Source: Pelagomonas calceolata
Lineage: Eukaryota > Sar > Pelagophyceae > Pelagomonadales > Pelagomonadaceae
Assembly (NCBI GenBank): GCA_918797485.1
Contig: CAKKNE010000004.1
Location: 3,658,001 to 3,722,000 of the forward strand
Reading direction: 5' to 3'
DNA: 64,000 bases
Shown here: positions 27,582 to 36,147 of the stretch, piece after piece
Position numbering within the stretch: the stretch's first letter is position 1
How the letters are laid out: each line of letters begins with the position of its first letter
Made by a program: the position numbers and the translations under genes
Notes under the pieces: generated by a model
What the model was told of the DNA's origin: nothing
What the model saw: only the letters and a program-made list of their open reading frames with translations
Databases searched by the model: none

Positions 27582-28732
27582 TCAAAGCTCCTCCGAGTCC
27601 CCGGCCATCTCCGGCGGCGCGGGGCTCTGGGCCTCCGGGTGGTCCTTGAGCCACTGCGTGTACTGCTCATCCATCTTCGCATTGGCTCCGGCCTTGATGA
27701 GGGCCTCGATGATGTCCTTGTTGATGATGCCCATCTCGTCGCCCTTGATCGCCGCGACGCGGAGCGGCGTCGTGCCGTACGCGTCGAAGGCGTTCGGGTC
27801 GGCGCCGTGCGCGAGGAGCGCGGTCAGGCACGCAAGCCGGTCCGGCGACGTCGCCGCGTGGATCGGGCACAGCCCGGCGCTCGCGACGCAGTGGCCCGCG
27901 TCGGCGCCCTTCTCGAGCAGCGCCGCGGCGATGTCGCAGCGCTTCTGGCGCACCGCGACGAAGAGGGGCGACTTTTCGTCGGACTCGGCCTCCAAGTCCG
28001 CGCCGGCGTCCAGGAGCAGCCGGACCGTCGCGAGGCTCCCGGCCTGTGTGATAATCAAATTTTACGGCGCGTTCGTGCTGAATTATCGCGTCGTCCTCCA
28101 CGCCATCGACGCGACGCCTGCTCGATGGCGTGGCGATGTCGGTTCCTCACCGCTCGACGGAGCCAGCGCGGCCACGTCGTCGCCGAGAAATGACTTAGTG
28201 AAGACCCGACACACTGGTTGATTTCCACACAGCTCCCGGCCCGCACGGCCGCGTGCAGGGCCGTGAAGCCGTCCGGGGCCGGGCCGACCTGGTTCGGCGG
28301 CCGGTCGGGCGTGGGGTCGACGCCCGCGGCGTTCGGGTCCGCGCCCTGGCCGAGCAGGTACTCGACGACGGCGGCGTTGCCCCCCTGCGCGGCCACGTGC
28401 ATCGGAGTCCAGTTCGTCGTGTTTAATTTGACATCGACGGCGTCGCCGCGCGCCACCAGCTTCTCGCAGCAGTCCGCGCGCCCGCCGAAGGCCGCGGCGT
28501 GCAGCTCCGTGGCGTCGAGGTACTTGGCGCCCTCGTCCTCGCGCACGTCCTCTTCCAGCTCGCCGACCTCGTCGCCGCACGCCGCGAGGACATACGTCAG
28601 CGTGACGCCCTTGCCGCCGCCTTTCAGGCGCGTCTGGAAGGTTGTCTCCACGCTATCAATGCCGGCGCCTCTTTCCTTGATGCTCCAGGCCTGCGCTGCG
28701 GAGCACAGCGCCAGCAGAGCTGCACAGCGCAT
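27582..28732 (-). CDS. Secreted/lumenal ankyrin-repeat protein
   Basis: Exons 28732-28241 and 28043-27582 give 317 residues. MRCAALLALCSAAQAW is a signal peptide. Ankyrin repeats follow: LDATELHAAAFGGRADCCEKL, NWTPMHVAAQGGNAAVVEYLL, then GFTALHAAVRAGS-LATVRLLLDAGADL, where the hyphen marks the introner site, and further repeats including YGTTPLRVAAIKGDEMG. The repeat is only complete when the element and one target copy are removed. Protein-protein binding in the secretory system or plastid is likely; partner unknown. A Pro/Glu tail ends the protein. Confidence 0.85.
28044..28232 (-). mobile_element. Introner element F (189 bp) acting as an intron
   Basis: Plus-strand ends CTGTGTGATAATCAAAT and GGTTGATTTCCACACAG with a perfect 8-bp duplication CTCCCGGC at 28036-28043 and 28233-28240. 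In gene sense the duplication is GCCGGGAG, so the intron 28240-28044 is GC...AG, 197 bases; it restores the ankyrin repeat LHAAVRAGSLATVRLLL. Read-through meets a stop. Confidence 0.9.
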
Positions 28733-28856
28733 GACTGCAGGTATTTTGGCTCTGCGAGGTTACAGGAGTCAAAGGCGGCTCGCTGTGAGAGCCAGGAATC
28801 GATGCCGCAAGTGGAAACCCACCGCTTGGCTTCGCAAGCGCAGCCGTGGGCCAATA

Positions 28857-28880
28857 GCTAGCGGCGGCAAGGTACTAGCA
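28857..28880 (+). promoter_or_regulatory. Bipartite promoter element, copy 7
   Basis: GCTAGCGG, spacer CGGC, then AAGGTACTAGCA. It points toward the eIF2B-epsilon gene at 29082. The 349-base divergent gap 28733-29081 also carries small direct repeats around CGACCACTG (29013 and 29060), with no gene. Confidence 0.5.
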
Positions 28881-29081
28881 AATAGAGGCTTTTGCGGCGA
28901 CGCTGTCTAGCTGCTAGACGTGCACTGTACGCATCGCTGCGCGCATCGCAAGACACCTACCGCACCGTACACCACTGCGCAAGCGCTAGTCAACGCAGCA
29001 ACCGTGCACAAGCACAAAATCGACCACTGTGCCAGCATCACTTGCACGCAAGCAAATTCGACCACTGCACAACACAAACAA

Positions 29082-30986
29082 ATGCCACCCAAAGCCCAAG
29101 ACAGCGTCGACCAGCCGCTACAGGCCGTCGTATTAGCGCACGACCTTGAACAAGCCTTCCGGCCGCTCCAAATGTCGAGCGTTGAGCTCTGTGGTAGAAA
29201 AATATTGGACCACGCACTCGAAGGCCTCGCGCGCGCGGGCTGCGGCGAGATTTTAATAGCGGGCCGCCCGGAGGATTGTTTTGAGCCGCCCTCAAACTTA
29301 TTGGGGAGGGACGGCCGCGCCGTGAAGATCCAACACGTTGCGCTGGCCGGGTGCACGTCCGAGGGCGACTACCTTAGGGAGCTCGACCGGTGCGGTTCTG
29401 TGAAATCGGACCCCTTCATACTGTTGAGGGGCGATTGCGTGGTAGCCCTCGACAACTTGTTGCCCATTGTGGAAGCCCACAAAAGGCGCAAAAAAACAAA
29501 AGACGCGGACGCGACTTTAACTGTTTTGTTGGCGGACGGCGGCATGCGCGCGGCGACGTTGCGGCCTTTGACGTATGACCCGCTCGAACTACGAATCGAC
29601 GGCGAGACGTCACGAATTTTGGGATGGTACGGCGGCGGCAATGCTCGAGACCGCACGGCCTTCGAGAACGGGTTTCTGGGCGACGAGTCCTACGCGCACG
29701 AGTGTACTGATATAAAAGCGCCTCAGAATTTGGTGGACTGCGGCGTCGACGTCTGTTCATTGGAGGTCCTGTTCCGCTACTCGGAGAACTTTGATTATCA
29801 ATCTATTAGAGGAGACTTCCTACCTACGGAAACGGGCAACGCCGAGCTCGGTCAAAGAGCGTACGCCCACGTACTCAAGGAGACCGAAGGTCGGGCGGGC
29901 CGCGTCTACGACCCCCGCATTTTAGATACGTACGTGCGGGATTTACTAAGGGGCTGGTTCGCGCCTGTCCTTGTGGCTGAGCGGCCTTTGTCTACAGTCG
30001 ACCGCTCCGCACAAATTGTGGAGCCGTCGTACGTCGGTCGGGGCGCAACTCTCGAGGCGTCTGTGGTCGTGGACCAATCTTCAATAGCTGCGGGCTGTAT
30101 TTTACGAGAGCGCGCGCGCGTCCGCGGGTCTCATTTAGGCCCACGTTGTATCATCGAAGCGGGCGCGTCCGTCGACTGCGCGGTGCTGGGCGCCGGCGTC
30201 ACCGTCAAGGCCGGTATCAGCGTCCCGCGGGGCTGCGTCGTTGGCGAGGGCTTTGTCATCAATGAGGCGCCTCCCGAATTCTCGCGGCTACCGGTGCAAG
30301 AAGACTCGGATTCTGATGAGGACGACGACATGGCACTCGGCGCGTTGGGCAACGTCGAGGCCCTGCAAACGAGAGCGAGGGCGACGTCCTGGCCGCCGAA
30401 TTCTGATGATGAAGGAAATGAATCGGACGAGGACTGGGACATCGACGAGGCGCAGGCGCGGGCTCAAAAGGCGTCGGACACGTTATTCACGTCCACCGTG
30501 CGCGAGATGATCTTGGCGGGGGACCGCAACGGCTCCGCCGTCGAGTCGCTGATCATGGAGGTGAACTGCTACAAACTGAGTGAGAACCGGTCGTTCCGCG
30601 ACGCCGCGCCGGCAGCTTTGGAAGCCGTCGTCGAGCTCGCTTTTGCTGGAAGGGAGGGCAAGGGCGCCTGCGCCCAGGGTCTGGTCAAGGCCATCGCGCG
30701 CTGGAAGCCTTTATTAGCCAAATTACTTAGTAGTGGCGCGGCCGCCGACGAGCGTTTTGCGGTGGACGCGCTCGAGGAACTCTCAAAGACGCGGCCGCCG
30801 CTGAACGAACCCGACGTCTTCGCGCTCGCTCTGCAAAAGCTCTACGAGCACGACGTGTTGTCCGACGAGGGCATCCTCGCGTGGGGCGCCGCGTCGGCGT
30901 CGCCTTTGAGAAATTCGCCGCAGGTCGGCCAGCTCCTCGCCTTCCTCGAGGACGATGACGAGGACTCCGAGGAGGAGTCGGACTGA
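29082..30986 (+). CDS. Translation initiation factor eIF2B epsilon subunit
   Basis: 634 residues from the ATG at 29082. Order of domains: nucleotidyltransferase-like N-terminal domain (LQAVVLAHDLEQAFRPLQ and FILLRGDCVVALDN), left-handed beta-helix hexapeptide repeats at about 290-390 (SYVGRGATLEASVVVDQSS, GASVDCAVLGAGVTVKAG), an acidic linker, and a C-terminal W2/HEAT domain with its acidic end (FLEDDDEDSEEESD). This is the catalytic guanine-nucleotide exchange subunit of eIF2B, which recharges eIF2 with GTP. Length is close to, slightly below, the yeast and human proteins. Single exon and less GC-biased than neighbours. Confidence 0.93.
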   Translation: MPPKAQDSVDQPLQAVVLAHDLEQAFRPLQMSSVELCGRKILDHALEGLARAGCGEILIAGRPEDCFEPPSNLLGRDGRAVKIQHVALAGCTSEGDYLRELDRCGSVKSDPFILLRGDCVVALDNLLPIVEAHKRRKKTKDADATLTVLLADGGMRAATLRPLTYDPLELRIDGETSRILGWYGGGNARDRTAFENGFLGDESYAHECTDIKAPQNLVDCGVDVCSLEVLFRYSENFDYQSIRGDFLPTETGNAELGQRAYAHVLKETEGRAGRVYDPRILDTYVRDLLRGWFAPVLVAERPLSTVDRSAQIVEPSYVGRGATLEASVVVDQSSIAAGCILRERARVRGSHLGPRCIIEAGASVDCAVLGAGVTVKAGISVPRGCVVGEGFVINEAPPEFSRLPVQEDSDSDEDDDMALGALGNVEALQTRARATSWPPNSDDEGNESDEDWDIDEAQARAQKASDTLFTSTVREMILAGDRNGSAVESLIMEVNCYKLSENRSFRDAAPAALEAVVELAFAGREGKGACAQGLVKAIARWKPLLAKLLSSGAAADERFAVDALEELSKTRPPLNEPDVFALALQKLYEHDVLSDEGILAWGAASASPLRNSPQVGQLLAFLEDDDEDSEEESD

Positions 30987-31074
30987 GTAAGGGCGCTATT
31001 AGTTTATTTAATACTGGTTGCGACCCGTGCGATAAACGCCACTACCAGCGCCTCCCGCGAGAGAGAGAATTTTT

Positions 31075-31099
31075 TAGCTAAGCGGTAAGACACTCTAGA
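31075..31099 (+). promoter_or_regulatory. Bipartite promoter element, copy 8
   Basis: TAGCTAAGCGG followed directly by TAAGACACTCTAG. A variant copy pointing toward the SecA gene at 31267, about 170 bases away. Confidence 0.4.
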
Positions 31100-31266
31100 G
31101 CGCCAGCGCATCATCAAGTTCGAGTCTTAGCTCTACAGCATTGCTCGTGCACGGCTAACTGTTGCTTTCGGTAGAGTGCCGACTGCACATCTCGCAGTAT
31201 AGCACTTGCAGACCAGCTGTGCGCATCTCGAACGCCAAAGAGAGCACACACGCATATAGGGAGAGC

Positions 31267-34110
31267 ATGACACAGATGCGAGCAGCCATCGTCCTGCTCG
31301 CGGGCGCAACCGCGTTCCGCGGCCCCATTATGAGACGACGGCCGCTGGTCGCGCCAAGACAAGCCGCAGCGATCTTCGAGCAAAAAAAGGGCGGCGCCGC
31401 GCTGTCGCCCGAGGCCAAGGATATACTAAAAAAAGGCGAGGCCCATTTGAAACGCGTCAACGACCTCGAGGCGACTTATGATGCGAAGAGCGACGCCGAA
31501 TTGCGGGGAGAAGCCACCGCCCTGCGCGAGGCGCTGCAGCAGCTTGAGAAAGACGAGGACGCCCCAGCTGATGTACAAGCAAGAGCCTTCGCGCTCGCGC
31601 GCGAGGCCGCCTGGCGCGTGCTGCAATTGCGGGCCTACGACGTACAAATTTTAGGAGGCCACGCGATGAGCACCGGCGCGCTCGCGGAGATGGCCACGGG
31701 CGAGGGCAAAACTTTGGCAGCGGTCGCGCCGACGCTGTTAGGTGCGTTGCGGGGCAAGGGCGCGCTCGTGGTCACGGCGAACGACTACCTCGCGCGGCGC
31801 GACGCGGATTCCGTTGGTCTTGTTTTTAGGTTCTTGGGGTTGAGCGTGGGTCTGGTCGAGGCGACGATGACTCCCGCTTCCGAAGAGAGGAGGGAGGCTT
31901 ATGCGTGCGACGTGACTTATGTGTCGAACGCCGAGATTGGCTTCGATTACCTTAGAGATCAATTAGCGTTAGATGAGACCGATTTAGTGCTGCCGCGGCG
32001 GAGTGGTGAAATCGAGGACCTGTTCTGGTGGTGTCTCGTGGACGAGGCCGACTCCATACTGATAGACGAAGCGCGGACGCCGCTCATCATCTCCGAGACG
32101 ACCGAAGCGCCCGCGGCGAAGTACGAAGTGGCCAGGGACTTGGCCGAGGGCGTTTTGAGTGAAGGATTACACTACGACGTCGACCGCAAAGGTAGAGCTG
32201 TGACATTAAATGAAAATGGCTACGCGGAGGCCGAGGGCGCGTTGGGACGGCCGCTCTTCGACGCGAAGGACCCCTGGGCACCTTTCTTACTCAGCGCTTT
32301 ACGGGCCAAGGAATTACTTGAAAAAGATCGGGATTACTTAATAGACGAAGCACAACAGGTCAAACTCGTCGACGCCTTCAGCGGGAGAGTACTGGAAGGC
32401 CGAAGGTACGCGGACGGGCTCCAGCAGGCCGTCGAAGCGAAAGAAAGGCTCCCCTGCTCCAATCAAACTAGACCATCAGCGCAAGTCACGTTCCAGTCCC
32501 TCTTCCGGACCGTACCCACAAGATTAGCGGGCATGACGGGTACCGCAGCAAGCGATGCCAAAGAGTTGAATGACGTCTACTCACTCGTCGTCGTGCCCAT
32601 CCCGACGGCGTTGCCGGTTGCGCGCAAGGACTATGACGATGCGGTCTATCAAACCATCGACGCGAAGAATAGGGCCGCGGCGGCCGAGGTCGCGCGCCAG
32701 CACAAGGAGGGCCGGCCCGTTTTGGTAGGTACGACGTCGGTCGAGGCGTCGGACGCGTTCGTGGAACGGCTCCGAAATGATTATGGTTTGGATTGTGAAG
32801 TGCTGAGCGCGCGGCCGGACGTTGCCAAGCGCGAGGGCGCCGTCGTGGCCCAGGCCGGTCGGTTAGGCGCGGTCACGGTCGCCACGAACATGGCGGGGCG
32901 AGGCACTGATATAAAACTAGGGGGCTCGGCGTCCGATGTCGCGAGGTTGTACGTCGAGGAACGGTTGAGGGGTGGTGACGGTGCGGATTTGCTGGGCGTG
33001 CGCGGTAGGGAAGAGTCCTTGTTAGAAATATCATCGGCAACGCACGATCTCGTCGAGGCCGCGTCCAAGGCCGCTGTTGACTTGTTGGGAGACGACCTCG
33101 ACGAGGGCGTCGCAGATTTAGTAGCGCTGGCGGCGGACGGGCGCGCCGTGAGTAAAGCGCCGGCGGTCCTCGCGGCGCGTAAAGCCGTCGACGCCGTCGC
33201 TAGTGATGTGAACCAAGTCTTGAAAGAGGAAAAACAAAAGGTCGAAGCATTGGGAGGCCTGTACGTCGTCGGCACGGAGCGCCACGAAAGTGTGAGAGTC
33301 GACGACCAGTTAAGAGGTAGATCAGGACGCCAGGGCGACGCCGGCGCGTCGCGATTTTTTGTTTCCGTCAAGGACCCGATGTTCGTTAATTTCGGGGGCG
33401 AGCGCATCGCCGATATGATGAAGACCTTTCGGGTGGGCGACGACTTACCGGTCGAGGCGAAGACGGTGACGGACGCCCTGTCGAAGATCCAGCGCAAGGT
33501 CGAGGATTTCAACGCCGAGCAGCGCACTAATGTCCTCAAGTTCGACGACGTCCAGGACGGCCAGCGGCGCGCGTTGTACGCGACGCGGCGGCGGTTGTTG
33601 CTTGCTGATGGTGATGAGGCATCGCAAACCTTCACGCGCTGGGTCGCCGATGCGATCATCGCGACGGCGCGGAGCGTCGACCGCGACGTGAAATCAGGCG
33701 ACGACCCGGACGCTATGCTCAGCGCGAGGCTGGGACAGTTCTTCGGTAAAGCGCCCGCGCTCGACGCCGGCGCGCGCACCGCGCTGAAAAACAGCGACGC
33801 CACGGCGCTCGCGGAGGCGCCCGCCGTCGCGGCGCTCGCCGGCGACATTCTCGAACGCGTTGGAGTGGCGCGGCCAATGCGGCCCGCGGCCGAGTCCTTC
33901 ACGAAGGTTGCGCTCTTGAGGCTTGACGCTTTATGGGCCGAGCACCTCCTGAACATGAACTACCTCAAGGAAAACGTCCAGCTGCGGACGCTCCAACAGA
34001 CGGACCCCTTCCAGGAGTACCAGCGCGAGGGCTACGACCTCTTCCAGGCGCTCCAGACGCGGGTGCGGGCTGACGCAGTTTATTCAATGGTCTCGATGGC
34101 GCGTGGGTAA
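31267..34110 (+). CDS. secA: Plastid-type SecA preprotein translocase ATPase, nuclear-encoded
   Basis: 947 residues from the ATG at 31267. The N-terminus MTQMRAAIVLLAGATAFRGP is a signal peptide with an ATAFRGP cleavage motif typical of heterokont plastid bipartite presequences. SecA motor motifs follow: GEGKTLAA (about 143), DEADSILIDEARTPLI (about 258), TNMAGRGTDIKLGG (about 539), and the ESVRVDDQLRGRSGRQGD region. The helical scaffold and wing domains follow (LLNMNYLKENVQLR). The bacterial C-terminal zinc tail is absent. SecA drives proteins across the thylakoid SecYE channel. It is on the nuclear side here; many red-lineage plastids keep secA in their own genome. Confidence 0.93.
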   Translation: MTQMRAAIVLLAGATAFRGPIMRRRPLVAPRQAAAIFEQKKGGAALSPEAKDILKKGEAHLKRVNDLEATYDAKSDAELRGEATALREALQQLEKDEDAPADVQARAFALAREAAWRVLQLRAYDVQILGGHAMSTGALAEMATGEGKTLAAVAPTLLGALRGKGALVVTANDYLARRDADSVGLVFRFLGLSVGLVEATMTPASEERREAYACDVTYVSNAEIGFDYLRDQLALDETDLVLPRRSGEIEDLFWWCLVDEADSILIDEARTPLIISETTEAPAAKYEVARDLAEGVLSEGLHYDVDRKGRAVTLNENGYAEAEGALGRPLFDAKDPWAPFLLSALRAKELLEKDRDYLIDEAQQVKLVDAFSGRVLEGRRYADGLQQAVEAKERLPCSNQTRPSAQVTFQSLFRTVPTRLAGMTGTAASDAKELNDVYSLVVVPIPTALPVARKDYDDAVYQTIDAKNRAAAAEVARQHKEGRPVLVGTTSVEASDAFVERLRNDYGLDCEVLSARPDVAKREGAVVAQAGRLGAVTVATNMAGRGTDIKLGGSASDVARLYVEERLRGGDGADLLGVRGREESLLEISSATHDLVEAASKAAVDLLGDDLDEGVADLVALAADGRAVSKAPAVLAARKAVDAVASDVNQVLKEEKQKVEALGGLYVVGTERHESVRVDDQLRGRSGRQGDAGASRFFVSVKDPMFVNFGGERIADMMKTFRVGDDLPVEAKTVTDALSKIQRKVEDFNAEQRTNVLKFDDVQDGQRRALYATRRRLLLADGDEASQTFTRWVADAIIATARSVDRDVKSGDDPDAMLSARLGQFFGKAPALDAGARTALKNSDATALAEAPAVAALAGDILERVGVARPMRPAAESFTKVALLRLDALWAEHLLNMNYLKENVQLRTLQQTDPFQEYQREGYDLFQALQTRVRADAVYSMVSMARG

Positions 34111-34126
34111 CTAGTATTGATTCAAA

Positions 34127-35920
34127 TTACCGACGTTTCTTGCCTAGCTTCGCGAGGAGGCGGCCCTTGGCCGTGCCCGTCCCTTTTTTCGCCACGGTGT
34201 GCCCGGGCGCCTTCGCCCACTGGCTCGGACGCGGGGCCGGCTTGGGCACGGCCGCCGGCTTCGGAGCTTTTCTCGGCCGGGGCGCGGCGCGTTTCCTCTC
34301 CTCCGCCGCGGCCAGCTCGAACTCGGCGTCGTCCTCGTCGAGTGGCGCCGGCGCCGGGGCCATGCGGTCCCACGCCGGCCCCGCGCGGTAGCGGACGGGA
34401 GCTTCCTCCGGAACCGGCGGCGGCGGCGCTGCCGCCGGGGCGGGCGGCGCCTCGGTGCCCTCCATGTAGTAGCCGAGGCCTTTGCTACCCGTCATGAATA
34501 CGTAGCCCGGCCGCGCGCCGCCATACGACGCCGCGGGCGAGAAAACAACCTTCGGCGGCGGCGCGGGCGCCGCTTCGTCGTCAGCGCCGCGTTGGAGCTT
34601 GATCGTGAACTTGGGCTTCGGTTCAGGGACCGCGGCGAGTGCCTCACGTGCTGCTTCCACGAGTTCCGTCGTGCTGGTGCATCCGGCCGCTTCGGCAGCA
34701 AGCGTCAAGAACGGTCGCTCTCGGTCGTCGCACGCCGCCTCGTCGGCCGCCCAGGCCCCGCAGGCCTCAATGAGCGCGGCGAGGCCTCGGTGCTCGCGTG
34801 CCGTGAGTGGCGCGGGCGTCGTCGACACGTCCACATCTTTATTGTCCTCGCGCGTCGTTAAGGCGACGAGCGTATCGAGCTGCGCGGCCGCCGCCGTCGT
34901 CTTGAGCCGGACCAACGCTGTAGCGAGCCCGAAGAATAGGCACGGCACGAACAAGGGGAACGTGTACTCCTTCTTGACGTGCGTCCGCTTTTCGATGTCG
35001 CGGACCGCGAGCTGCAGGTCCACGGTAGCCAGGCCCGGCAGGAAATTCCCCCCGAAGACGAGCGAGTCGACGGGCGTCAGCACGGCGTGCAGCCAACCGC
35101 TCGGTATAAAGAACGTTTGCCCCGCGTTGATCTCGACGCGCGCGCACTCGGTCGGGCCGCCGATCGTGTCTGGGAAGAAGGTCGAGTCCTGCTTCGCGTC
35201 GCAGATCCAGGCTTCGTAGGCTTTCAGGTTCTCAGGCGTGGGCTTGATTAAATAGAAAACCTTCTGTCCCCGGAAGACGTGGTACCACACAGCAGTGCCC
35301 CCAAAGTCCACGTGGAAGTCTGTGTAGCATCCAGCGGTGGACATCAAGCAGTAGTATTGGACCTGAGGCCAGTGACCTTGGGCCCTCAAATTCGCGGGCC
35401 ACGCCGTGTCGATCCAGTCTCGCTTGCGCACGAATTCCGGCGACACAACCTGGCCGGCCAACGCCGTCCGCGAGAACTCGAGCGAAATGACGTTCAGGAC
35501 CTCCTGACGGCGCGGAGCATCATAATAGCGGCTCCAGTCGCCGAGGGACCAATGATCTAAATTCGTCTGGTCGCGCGACCGCATGACCTGCACCGGCTTT
35601 TCTTCGCCGATAACCTTGGCCACGTCCCGAACCATGAAGTGCGGTTCCGGCAGCGTCATACCCAGGCCCTCCGTCGATTCAATAATTGCGGGCGTGCGCA
35701 GGTCCGTCTTCCGGGCCCAAGCGTCGTTTAGGTCGCTGCCAGTCGCGAGCCGCGCGACGCCTAGCGCTGCGCCATCCAGGAACTCATCCTTTGTGCGTTC
35801 GAGGTGCGGGATCCAGCGCGACGCAAGGCCGACCTTCTCGACGCCCTCATTGACTGCTGCGTAGTCCACGGCTTTGCGCTTGCGCTGCGGGCGCGCTCCG
35901 GGGCCGCGCATGGGCTCCAT
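34127..35920 (-). CDS. JmjC-domain histone lysine demethylase (KDM2/KDM7-like)
   Basis: 597 residues from the ATG at 35920; the upstream open frame starts at a GTG. The JmjC core has the Fe(II) ligands in CYTDFHVDFGG (H-x-D at about 203) and GWLHAVL (about 278), and the 2-oxoglutarate Lys region in QKVFYLIKPTPEN. The lead-in LEFSRTALAGQVVSPEFVRKRDWID matches the KDM2/PHF8 group, which demethylates H3K36 or H3K9/H4K20. No PHD or CXXC finger is present. The C-terminal 200 residues are Pro/Ala/Lys-rich with nuclear-localisation-like patches. It converges on the SecA gene with 16 bases between stops. Confidence 0.9.
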   Translation of the reverse strand: MEPMRGPGARPQRKRKAVDYAAVNEGVEKVGLASRWIPHLERTKDEFLDGAALGVARLATGSDLNDAWARKTDLRTPAIIESTEGLGMTLPEPHFMVRDVAKVIGEEKPVQVMRSRDQTNLDHWSLGDWSRYYDAPRRQEVLNVISLEFSRTALAGQVVSPEFVRKRDWIDTAWPANLRAQGHWPQVQYYCLMSTAGCYTDFHVDFGGTAVWYHVFRGQKVFYLIKPTPENLKAYEAWICDAKQDSTFFPDTIGGPTECARVEINAGQTFFIPSGWLHAVLTPVDSLVFGGNFLPGLATVDLQLAVRDIEKRTHVKKEYTFPLFVPCLFFGLATALVRLKTTAAAAQLDTLVALTTREDNKDVDVSTTPAPLTAREHRGLAALIEACGAWAADEAACDDRERPFLTLAAEAAGCTSTTELVEAAREALAAVPEPKPKFTIKLQRGADDEAAPAPPPKVVFSPAASYGGARPGYVFMTGSKGLGYYMEGTEAPPAPAAAPPPPVPEEAPVRYRAGPAWDRMAPAPAPLDEDDAEFELAAAEERKRAAPRPRKAPKPAAVPKPAPRPSQWAKAPGHTVAKKGTGTAKGRLLAKLGKKRR

Positions 35921-36002
35921 TGTTGTACAGCCGCTCACGAGCTGCGAACGGTTGGTTTCCCGCAGCAGTACGACCCAAAAAAGGCTTTGAGCTCCGAGCC
36001 GA

Positions 36003-36023
36003 GCTAGCGTACCGACACACTAG
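36003..36023 (+). promoter_or_regulatory. Bipartite promoter element, copy 9
   Basis: GCTAGCG, spacer TACCG, ACACACTAG. It points toward the S9 peptidase fusion at 36148, about 125 bases away, inside the 227-base divergent gap with the JmjC gene. Confidence 0.45.
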
Positions 36024-36147
36024 GGTTCTAGGCTAGTACGTTTATGTATACGCTAGCCCAAAATTGCTGCAACTCGCACCGACTGCAACTCTGTCGTGCT
36101 GAACATTCGCTGCTCGGCTTGCACACGTTTGCAGCGGTGCGAACACA

